Positions 57,001-64,000 of a stretch of 64,000 nucleotides of DNA are shown here, piece after piece; within the stretch, counting starts at the first letter, position 1; each line of letters starts with the position of its first letter. The translations under genes and the position numbers were made by a program. Source of the stretch: Nematopogon swammerdamellus. Taxonomy: Eukaryota > Arthropoda > Insecta > Lepidoptera > Adelidae. The notes under the pieces were generated by a model. The model did not search any database. It saw only the letters and a program-made list of their open reading frames with translations, and was not told the origin of the DNA. The DNA is taken from NCBI GenBank assembly GCA_946902875.1, contig OX336338.1, forward strand, positions 7,617,971 through 7,681,970, in the 5' to 3' direction.

Positions 57001-60000
57001 CACTCGTCATGTTCTACGCACCCTGTGAGTACCTACAGCACCCTCAAACATTTTCTTTATGCAACCCGTTAATGTGTGGCTGAGTTAAAAATGCACATGC
57101 CAATATCAACTCCGTGAAGGTAGGCGCCATACCAGATACATACATTTGGATTACTGGCTATACTGGACTAGAGGAGAACACAGCCGAGGCTGCCATGTGG
57201 ACATCTTACATCCAGTACGGTGGTACTAACTAACGCGATCGAACACAATTTGAGCCTACCACCTATTAAGGGGCAAGGGAAGGGACCTACAGTTTTACAC
57301 CGGTTCCGAATGGTGAAGCAGCAGGTGTAGGTATGTACATTAATAGCAGTTATAGAGAAAATATCTATACATATAATAAAATCGTAGAGGTAAGAAAGTC
57401 TGTACATTGAATGTATTCGGAAAAAAACTAACCAGGGTGGCTTAAAATGAGATACTGAACATGTTAGAACAGTTTTTAAAATTTTTGTTTGTTTGTTTGT
57501 TTGTTTGTTTGTTTGTCTGTACGCGCATCACGCAAAAACCACTGAACGGAATTAGACGAAACTTTGTATAGTGGCAGTTTATATGCCGGGTTAACATAAT
57601 ACGTAAAAAAAAATTACAAAAATAAAAAAAAAATTACATTTATAAACAGTGGCGGCTGGTGACTTCAGTGACCGGTAGTGCGCTAAGTACCTACCTACTT
57701 AAATACCAAATTTCCCAATACATTCACAATGTTATTTTAAGATCGGGACTTCCGAATTTTTTAAACGCCTGCGTTTTATTGAATGAATATGAATATGAAT
57801 ATTCTCAAGACACTCAATGAGCTGCAAAAAACAAGAAAAAAATAAACCAAACAAGTTTTTTAACTCATTTTTAGTACCCTTATGAATATACCCATAGAAG
57901 ACCACAACACTACTGCAGCTTTAAAAAAAAAAAGGAGTAATATCCTAAATATAATTAAAAAATATATATAAAAATAAAAACATTTGAAAAGTTGGAATTG
58001 AACCCGGGATCAGCTGATTGTAAAGCCTTACCTTTAACCAACTCTTAGGCAAATATCGGCACCATTTAATTCACAGTATCACGTGACAGAAAGCACAAAA
58101 TCTAACCATATCCCATTTTAAATATTCGCGCGCTAACGGGTATGTGACATCAAATGACAGCGCGCTGAGTCTTAGCTAGCTAGCTGCTGTCGCGTTCACA
58201 GTACTCACACCAATGCAATTGTGCAAGTGCGAGTGAGACAGATCGGGCGTATGCAGTGCGACGTCACCCGTGCGCTTACACACAGACACTACGCTACGCG
58301 ATAGTGTTAGTACGTGCCAGCTTTAATTAACAGAACTGTAGACGGACTCGTGCAAAACGAATCGCTCGCGACGCGACGTGTCGTACGCGCGGCTATTCAC
58401 GATATAGCGTCCTTGTTTGGCGCTCGTGCGCCGCACGCAGAATTCCATTCGGTCCATACTATTTCTATGAAGTATCTTTTGTCTCACGCGCCAGCGGTGT
58501 TTTACCGATCCCCATACATTCAGTATGGGAGACCCGCGTGCGCGTTTCGATTCCGCACGGGGCGCGCATTTACTCGCAAAAAATTGCCTTGTGATCTATA
58601 AAATAAGGTCGAATTCACATTCTTATTTATTTGGAGTACGATCTTTATGGTTTTAATGTAGGTATGTTGTAAGATATTATTTATTTTGAGTGAAGTGAAG
58701 ACTTCTCGTGGTACGGTAGTGCGGCACACGAGCGCACTTTAGGACCAGCCGCCAGTGTTTATAAACATTATTGCGCGTTTAAAATCACGTAGTCCAAAGT
58801 ACATAATTATATCTTGAGAACTGGCAGCAAATACAATTTGAATAAAATATTCATTCGAAATTTAAAATTAATAAGTAGATACAACGAAAATGACAGTTCT
58901 TCTTTTTTATAACTTGAACACAATAGTCTATACATATCTATTCTTTCTCATTGTTCTTTCTATACATATCATAAAATCGTAAATGCAAAAATGTCTATTT
59001 GTACGCGCATCTCGCACGAACCACTGAACGGAATTTGACGAAACTTTTTATAGTGACAGTGTATATCCCGGATGAACATAATAATTAAAAAATATAATAA
59101 AAATCACGTAATCCAAAGTAAAGGTAAAAAACAATTATAAATGTCATGTTGACAACGGAGAACTGTCATCTCGACGTGAGCTGGCCGGTGACAAATTGTT
59201 TGATAAATAAAAATAATAATTGATAGTTGAAGTTATGTCGCTGTCATTGGTGCAATAAAATTTATATATCTGTTGCCCGCGGCTTCGCTCGCGTGAAATT
59301 CGTATTTTAAAAAAAGAAAGTAAGTAACTAAAGGCGGGCCCGAAGGCGGATCTGCGCTCACGTAAACGATATTCTTTCTCGATGAAAGTAACTAAGGGCG
59401 AGGCGGAAGGCGGAGCTGAGTTCAGGAAGAAGAAAAACATTCTTGAAGAAAGTAAGTAACTAAGGGCGAGGCCGAAGGCCGAGCTCTATTTTGGAAGACC
59501 ATAAACCTTCTCGAAGAAAGTAAGTAACTATGGGCGAGGCCGCAGGCCGAGCTGCGTTCAGGAAGAAGCTAAACCATCATGAAGAAAGTAAGTAACTAAG
59601 GCGAGGCCGAAGGCCGAGCTACGTTCGGATAATTGAAAAACCATCTCGAAGAAAGCAAGTAACTAAGGGCGAGGCCGAAGGCCGAGCTGCGTTCAGGAAG
59701 AAGCTAAACCATCTTGAAGAAAGTAAGCAACTAAGGCGAGGCCGAAGGCCGAGCTACGTTCTGACAAATGATAAACCATCTCGAAGAAAGCAAGTAACTA
59801 AGGGCGAGGCCGAAGGCCGAGCTGCGTTCAGGAAGAAGCTAAACCATCTCGAATAAAGTTAATTAATATTAAGATTGAGTTAATTTAATTTAAATTTTAT
59901 TATAAAGTCCACGCTTCTAACGGCAAATATACCGTGCATCCTAGAACCTCGCGGTTATTCCCGGCTGGATGGCAAGAGGCCCGATGCTATCACCTTAGTG

Positions 60001-63000
60001 CCATGGACTAAGGGTAGTTCTTTGATGTGGGACGCCACTTTTGTTCTCACATTGGCTCCGAGTCACGTTAGGACATCTTCAAGAGCGGCTGGCGCGGCCG
60101 AGTCTGGGGCGGAGAGCCTCAAACGCAGCAAATATAGAAATATAATTCAAGATTTCGAATTTGTTGCGTTTGCGGTTGAAACCCTCGGTCCGTGGAGCAG
60201 TGAAGCCAAAAGAGGCTTGAGCTGGTTGACGCAACTGGTGTCCCGCCATCAAGGGCTTATGTACTTCATTCAAATTGCCATCCAGAAAGGTAATAAAAAA
60301 AAAATATATAAAACTTCTTTTTTTGAAAATGCCCGTTTTGATAGTTATTTTAATGTTTGTTAGGTAGGTTTAATTCTTTAGTTATTAATATTACTTTTTT
60401 ATTTTTATGAAATAAATAGATTGAGTAAACGATATTATATTCTATCGAAGAAAGGAAGTCTTTAAGGGCGAGGCCCGAAGGCGGAAGAGGGTTTTTGGTT
60501 TACCTGAACGCAGCTCGGCCTTCGGCCTCGCACTTAGTTCCTTCCTTTCTTCCAGAAGGTTTATCGTCTTCCTGAACGAAGCTCGGCCTTCGGCCTCGCC
60601 CTTACTTACTTCCTTTATTTGAGAAAGATTTATCGTTTACCTGAAAGCAGCTCGGCCTTCGGCCTCGCCCTTAGTTAGTTACTTTCTTTAAGAAGGTTTA
60701 TCGATTACCTGAACGCAGCTCGGCCTTCGGCCTCGCCCTTAGTTACTTACATTCTTCTTTGGAATACGAATTTCACGCGAGCGGAGCCGCGGGCTCAGCT
60801 AGTTATTAATATAATTTTTTTATTATTATTTAACTTTTTTTTTCAATGAAATCTTTTTGTAGCTGTTCACATTCTCTTATGTAATTCAATGATTTTAAGA
60901 GAGGCCAGGGAGCAGATGTCCAATTATAACAATCATACCATTGTTATTGGCTGCGACTGTTGCGCGCGGGGCCCTGCGAACCCGCGAACACTACGCGGAA
61001 CCTTCTGCGTATGAACGGCGTTCACACTTAACATTTCTTTTTATTTTTTGAAGGGTGTGGACACTGTAAGAGAGCGAAACCGGAAATCGTGGCGGCGGCG
61101 GAGAAGTTTGAGTACGAGCTGCGCGTACTATTCGGTGCCGTGGACTGCACGACGGAGCAGGCGCTTTGCAACAAATACAACATCACCGGCTACCCCACCA
61201 TCAAGTATATCAGCCACTTCGACAGGCTCATCACAGACTACGACGGTGGACGCACGGTTAGTCCACATTTTTTTTTTATGGACACTGACACGGTTGGCTA
61301 CATCACCTGCAACATCCGTGATGTCAGCCCATAACACCGGTTGAACTTGGTGCCACGTCAGTGCTTCCCTTCGGTCGTGCCGGCTACACTGAACTGGACG
61401 GAAAACACAAACTATTTATATAGCCGTTTCGACCGACCTTTCATTCAGTGCGGTGTTACCAACCCGGGCGGGTTAAACCCTACCACCTAGTAATATAAGA
61501 AGGGAGTCATATCCCTTAGTCGCCTTTTCCACATACTTACTTTTTGCAGTTCAGTGTAGCCAGTCAAGATCTCAAGGGAAGCATCGGCTTAGGTCGCAAG
61601 CCGTGTGGGCATCTGTATTGCTGGACTACAATTTTATGGTTTTTATTTTTGTGAATTTGAGAATAACTTATTATCTATTTTGACCTTTTTCTAGTTTCCG
61701 TGAAATAAAACCGGCGGTAATTGAACGATTGCAGGAGAAGGATTTCGTGAGTTTCATCCACACGCAGCTGGGCGACCAGCAGGAGGCGGCGAAGGGTTTG
61801 GACCAGCAGGCCTCCGGCTTCGGCACCAACGTGACCCTGCTCAGCGACGACACGTTCGAGTCGGCCGTGGCGAGCCCCACACCCACGTTCGTCATGTTCT
61901 ACGCCACATGTGAGCCATCCCATCTGTTTAGCCACTGACCCTCTCAACTACGCTCCCTCGTGCATTAGATAGCTATTACCCCTATAGCCGCGTACTGATT
62001 GAGCGCGGCATACGGCGAGGCTGCCTCGGCCATATGCCGCGCGACGATTTACCAATTGCCGCGAGGCTGCCTCGCGAGGAAAAGCCGAGCCATATTTCGT
62101 CTGAACACCGTCCCATATAGCTGAATAAGTTTTAAACACAGCTCCTTATCCATGTCGCGAACGAGCGAGGCAAGCGAGGCACACAACGTCCGTCTTGAGT
62201 TCGCGCGGCAAATGGACTGAGGCTCCTTTGAGCGCGACAAAAAACCAACAGCGGGCGGATCGGCCGAGGCAACGCTCGCCCGAGGCCGCGCGTGCGCTTG
62301 ACTTGGACGAGGCCCATCCTGATTGACCGAGGCATGCGAGCCGAGGCTGCCTCGCGCGGCAGTCGCGCTCAGTCAGTATGCGGCTAATGACCTGTGTGGG
62401 AAACTGATTTACTCCTCCACAAAATTTAAATAGTGCACTCTTATTGAGACACCCTCGATGACACGATGCGAGGTTTCCCGCACGAGGAGCATGCCACCTT
62501 CTCGAACGAGAAAACTAGCTTTCGTGAAGCGTTCTTCGAACAGTTTACGCTCGCCATCTACCGAAAAGAGTATGAAGCATTTTAACTAATCCATAGATGG
62601 CGTGAGTGGCGCTGACCGTGACATGGCGATACGGAACCCTCGGTGCGCGAGTTCGACTCGCACTTGTTAGGTTTCCAGAGCCATTCTTTTACGTCATTCC
62701 ACATCTCGTTCGAGTTCTTCTATGTTTCTCGGTTTTGTCAGTTGCAAAAATGAAGTCTGTAGACGAAAGTGTGGCGTGTATTGGTGCAATTTTAGTGTTT
62801 ATTATAGCGCGATGTTTGATTACAAACAAAATAAAGAAGAAAAAACAGAAAAGATCTATGTGGATAAGTAATATAAGGATAACTTAATCAATTGCACATC
62901 AGTCCACTTCCTCATGGTGCCATAAACAACCAAAAACCATTAAGAAAACTTTTTTGCAACAAACTTCGTGCGAGACGCCCCTCTCGAACGCCAACTAATA

Positions 63001-63549
63001 AATATGCATGAACTCGTACGCGCGCGAACAACGCTGCGTTCGTGCACGCATGCGAGCTCGCGAGGTCTGTCTACACGGTTCGTAAATGCGTTCGAGAAGC
63101 ATTTCTCGTGCGTCGTGTCGCTCGCATCGTGTCAACCAGGCTTTAGTTACTTCCATTCATCGTCTTAGTGACTGTTTGCCGTTCGCTTCAATAGGTCTTC
63201 CTGAGACTGCACCACTGGTTTGTAGCTGGTTTGTAAGCCACTGAACACATTGCGCTTTTGCGAAATAAATGAAATATGTTTGTTAGGGTGCGGACACTGC
63301 AGCACAACGAAGCCGGCGTTCAGCGCTGTCGCCAGCCAAGTGAAGGGCGCTATCGCGTGCAGTGTGGCCGCAGTCGACGTCGGCACCTATCAGAAAGTGG
63401 CCGATATCTCCGGCGTTCAGTCCATGCCAACCTTCAAGCTGTACGCGTCAGGGAAGGTTGTGGCCGACTATGAGGGCTCACGCTCAACCGAGGACATGTT
63501 AGAGTTCATTAAGTCCCACGTACCTTCCAACCAGAAGCAGGAATTGTAG
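48074..63549 (+). CDS. PDIA5: Protein disulfide isomerase A5-like, four CxxC domains
   Basis: Twelve exons: 48074-48094, 49131-49375, 50900-51107, 53518-53646, 53934-54034, 54433-54584, 55740-55870, 56296-56457, 56883-57024, 61054-61256, 61735-61909, 63287-63549. All introns are GT/AG and the frame closes at 643 residues. The product should form and rearrange disulfide bonds in the ER. A signal peptide ([12 protein letters not shown]) spans about residues 7-18. Next is a cysteine-poor N-terminal b-type domain ending [12 protein letters not shown], a block characteristic of PDIA5. Four thioredoxin domains follow, with active sites CGYC (183-186), CGHC (308-311), CGHC (432-435) and CGHC (558-561). 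Their cis-prolines are P229, P355, P478 and P604, and proline-rich linkers follow the first two (PPPP, PPPPPPP). The protein ends KQEL, an ER-retrieval variant. PDIA5 of vertebrates and its fly relative are near 510-520 residues with three CxxC sites, so this protein has one extra domain. Confidence 0.93.
48095..49130 (+). other. Intron 1 of the PDIA5-like gene
   Basis: AT-rich, without recognised repeats or exons. Confidence 0.5.
49401..49788. mobile_element. Foldback MITE in intron 2
   Basis: Ends AGGTAGAGTATAAATATATG and the complement of AGGTAGACATAATATGGAGT. Inner pairs include CTGGTTAAAACCA with TGGTTTTAACTA, AGTGATATAGTTAGTAAC with GTTACTAACTATATCACT, and ATGTATGAATACCTTATT with its complement. 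Nearly all 388 bases can fold. Confidence 0.8.
49910..50051. mobile_element. Palindromic MITE in intron 2
   Basis: 30-bp near-perfect TIRs, AAATAATGCGCGTCGGGCTT then TGG(A/T)GAGAGAC, with inner arms CCGGTTGTAGAGCGTCGTC and its near complement. The first 23 bases of the window match the inner arm. Confidence 0.85.
50052..50720. other. Rest of intron 2
   Basis: AT-rich, nothing recognised. Confidence 0.4.
50727..50845. mobile_element. Palindromic repeat in intron 2
   Basis: AAAACACGACTACGAAAAAT and AAGAAAAGCTGATAG face ATCAGCTTTTCTTGTTAG and TCGTAATCACGTTTTATAAA. Related single-arm copies at 15253 and 32106. Confidence 0.7.
51415..51724 (+). repeat. SINE family B, full length, intron 3
   Basis: Head GCCTCGGTAGCTCAGCGGTG (tRNA-like), then 5S-like GAGCGCGGTCAGTACTTGGA and TGGGTGACCGC, T-arm-like GTGGTTCGGATTCCAC, core, and a short tail CAATTTCCATAAAAA. 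Central part CATGAAATGAA joins early to the tail, so about 60 bases of the body are deleted. Confidence 0.85.
51727..51880 (+). repeat. 41-bp tandem repeat, about four copies
   Basis: Unit: ATTATAATAGGTAGCCGGTT then GAACAGTTTCCATAAAAGAAA. Each unit joins host-repeat sequence (GTAGCCGGTTGAA) to the SINE tail phrase CAGTTTCCATAAAA. Confidence 0.9.
52068..52480 (-). pseudogene. RTE-type LINE C-terminal fragment, intron 3
   Basis: On the - strand [20 protein letters not shown] and [20 protein letters not shown], preceding a tail with TATGTATGTATG. Parallel to 20588-21050 but with an internal deletion near 52370. Confidence 0.75.
52495..52815. repeat. Dispersed repeat (CCCCGATTG-tailed)
   Basis: Contains the complement of GGGGCCGGTACTTAAAAAGA and, at its right end, CTCTGCTTACCCCGATTGTC. 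Relative of 15735-16040. Confidence 0.55.
53094..53239. mobile_element. MITE with perfect 35-bp TIRs, intron 3
   Basis: 53094-53128 (ATGCCGGCACTTCACTTGGC continuing to TATTCGTGT) is exactly complementary to 53205-53239. It sits directly after a GTGCGAGTCCGACTCGCAC end of the GGGTTCCGTA-type repeat. Confidence 0.9.
53735..53860 (-). repeat. Helitron-like fragment, intron 4
   Basis: Starts AATAAATCTGTAAGGGATGG, the complement of the end of 12290-12600. Confidence 0.55.
54095..54330 (-). repeat. Helitron-like remnant, intron 5
   Basis: CTAGCTTTTGCCCTTGGCTTC at the left, ACATACATACAGACAGACG at the right. Diverged. Confidence 0.45.
55236..55645 (-). repeat. SINE family A, full length, intron 6
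   Basis: T run, TATGTAATCCGGTATGGGTG at the low end. Antisense B box GGATTCGAACC and A box CCACTCGGCCA at the high end. Confidence 0.9.
56600..56840 (-). repeat. Helitron-like element, intron 8
   Basis: Includes TATACGGGATACAGGATAGG and the terminus ACGAAGCCGCGGGCAAAAGC then TAGT, a hairpin plus CTAGT of Helitron 3' type, ending about 40 bases before exon 9. Confidence 0.55.
57073..57350 (-). repeat. SINE family A, internal part, intron 9
   Basis: GTGTGGCTGAGTTAAAAATG to GGTGAAGCAGCAGGTGTAGG. Head lacking, with a small internal substitution at about 57230. Confidence 0.8.
57355..57620 (+). repeat. Helitron-like 5' end, copy 1
   Basis: TCTATACATATAATAAAATC, then after a spacer GTACGCGCATCACGCAAAAA, CCACTGAACGGAATTAGACG. 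It contains a (GTTT)n tract at 57487-57515. The same order is at 58925-59115. The TCTATACAT... opening is typical of lepidopteran Helitron left ends. Confidence 0.5.
57621..58924. other. Intron 9 sequence, mostly unassigned
   Basis: A GC-rich stretch at 58240-58600 contains open frames without recognisable homology. No splice-compatible exon was seen. Confidence 0.3.
58925..59115 (+). repeat. Helitron-like 5' end, copy 2
   Basis: TCTATACATATCATAAAATC, GTACGCGCATCTCGCACGAA, CCACTGAACGGAATTTGACG. Confidence 0.5.
59272..60801. mobile_element. Composite element with inverted minisatellite arms, intron 9
   Basis: Left end GTTGCCCGCGGCTTCGCTCG with CGTGAAATTCGTATTTTAAA. Right end is the complement (GAATACGAATTTCACGCGAG, CGGAGCCGCGGGCTCAGCTA, GT). 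Next to each end lies a minisatellite of about 65-70 bp units containing GGGCGAGGCCGAAGGCCGAG, forward at about 59320-59860 and inverted at about 60430-60760. The interior (59884-60420) carries the coding fragment described at 59905-60363. Both ends look like the hairpin plus CTAG(T) end of Helitron-like elements. Confidence 0.7.
59905..60363 (+). pseudogene. Fragment of a retroelement-associated domain
   Basis: An open frame (stop-free from 59884 to the TAG at 60361-60363) reads [55 protein letters not shown] and later [20 protein letters not shown], ending [10 protein letters not shown]. From memory this matches a domain that often follows reverse transcriptases or stands beside them in cnidarian, mollusc and arthropod genomes, with the pattern DGxRPDxxTLxPW...WDxTxxDTLAPS...GxETLGPW. 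The RPD and WDAT boxes recall PD-(D/E)XK nucleases, which is inference. There is no start codon in good context and no splice link to the host gene, so it is probably a captured, non-functional piece. Confidence 0.55.
61268..61505 (-). repeat. SINE family B, 3' two thirds, intron 10
   Basis: Starts 12 bases after the donor of exon 10 with a T run and ATGGACACTGACACGGTTGG. Ends in the CCCTACCACCTAGTAA core. Confidence 0.88.
61986..62388. mobile_element. MITE with about 30-bp TIRs, intron 11
   Basis: Left TAGCCGCGTACTGATTGAGC, right the complement of TAGCCGCATACTGACTGAGC. GAGGCTGCCTCG palindromes lie near both ends and in the middle. GC-rich, with CGAGGC-rich subrepeats. Confidence 0.8.
62400..63286. 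other. Rest of intron 11
   Basis: 62575-62680 is the 3' end of a GGGTTCCGTA-type repeat (ATGGCGATACGGAACCCTCG, GAGTTCGACTCGCAC). A GTTCGTGCACGCATGCGAGC stretch near 63040 is unassigned. No extra exon seen. Confidence 0.45.
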
Positions 63550-64000
63550 AAGTTGATACTTCGATGAGACGATTATGACTGTTGAAAAATCACTGGTTAA
63601 CATTGCAATAATTATAGTGATAAACAAATTTTGAAAATGCTAAAAGATCTAATTTGTGTTTTTGTATACAAAAGTGCACAGGTTATATTCGCTCATCAAT
63701 CTGTTTTTTTTTAACAAGATGTAAATTACGCACTGAAGCCATTGAGTTTGTCGTCAGTGGTTTCGGGAAGCCACGAGACAGGTGTCGTCTAGGGGAGCCT
63801 TATTTCCAACAGCGGAGAGCAGCAGGTCGGTGAAGAAGATATATAAAATAAGACATTGCACATGATATAAATAATGCTTTTTTATCAGAGAAAAAATTTA
63901 CATTTCCTGGGTTGCCTGGTTGGCTAGTGATGTTACGAATGAAAAAAATTAAGCGAAAATATTTTTTGAATATACAAACCACAAACGAAAATTATCGAAA
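63550..64000 (+). other. 3'UTR and downstream of the PDIA5-like gene
   Basis: AT-rich. No canonical AATAAA was identified with confidence within 450 bases of the stop. Nothing else recognised before the window ends. Confidence 0.4.

Noticed and set aside
58314..58601. 95-codon GC-rich frame in intron 9
   Set aside because: Low-complexity arginine/alanine-rich translation without homology or splice sites.

Overview
The window looks like intron-rich nuclear DNA from a moth or butterfly. The evidence is short exons with GT/AG introns, a very high load of dispersed repeats of lepidopteran type (tRNA-headed SINEs, Helitron-like ends, RTE and CR1/Jockey-like LINE fragments, many palindromic MITEs), and two genes whose products are typical animal proteins. 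No bacterial or organellar features were seen. Family assignments rest on recognition by eye; no database was searched.

Two protein-coding genes can be assembled completely, both on the + strand. (1) 15614-22423: a seven-exon, 260-residue divergent Na+/K+-ATPase beta (nervana-type) subunit. It has a very short cytoplasmic tail, one membrane helix, and all six ectodomain cysteines. (2) 48074-63549: a twelve-exon, 643-residue ER protein disulfide isomerase of the PDIA5 type. It has a signal peptide, a non-catalytic N-terminal domain, four CxxC thioredoxin domains (CGYC, CGHC, CGHC, CGHC) and a C-terminal KQEL. Known PDIA5 proteins have three CxxC domains, so one domain is extra.

Weaker gene signals lie on the - strand. 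Two exon-like segments at 37312-37255 and 28400-28297 join in phase and read into a coiled-coil-like peptide. GC-rich first-exon-like segments sit at 14460-14340 (with a TATA box) and 11885-11558. On the + strand a possible gene start lies at 40.1-40.4 kb.

The rest is mobile DNA. Region 0-8 kb is dominated by a 5-kb foldback-type element (about 2943-7895), whose arms are 109-bp tandem repeats organised partly into a 550-bp higher-order repeat. Regions 8-15 kb, 22-28 kb and 34-48 kb are mosaics of old repeats. A LINE with an uninterrupted reverse-transcriptase frame lies at 32.25-34.35 kb (- strand). The introns of both genes carry SINEs, MITEs and Helitron-like pieces. Intron 9 of the PDIA5 gene holds a composite element (59272-60801) with inverted minisatellite arms around a coding fragment that resembles a retroelement-associated domain.

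Two SINE families recur and are called A and B here. A has a tRNA-like head. B has a head combining tRNA-like and 5S-rRNA-like control boxes. They share a central core, and the tail of A matches the 3' end of LINE fragments in the same window.
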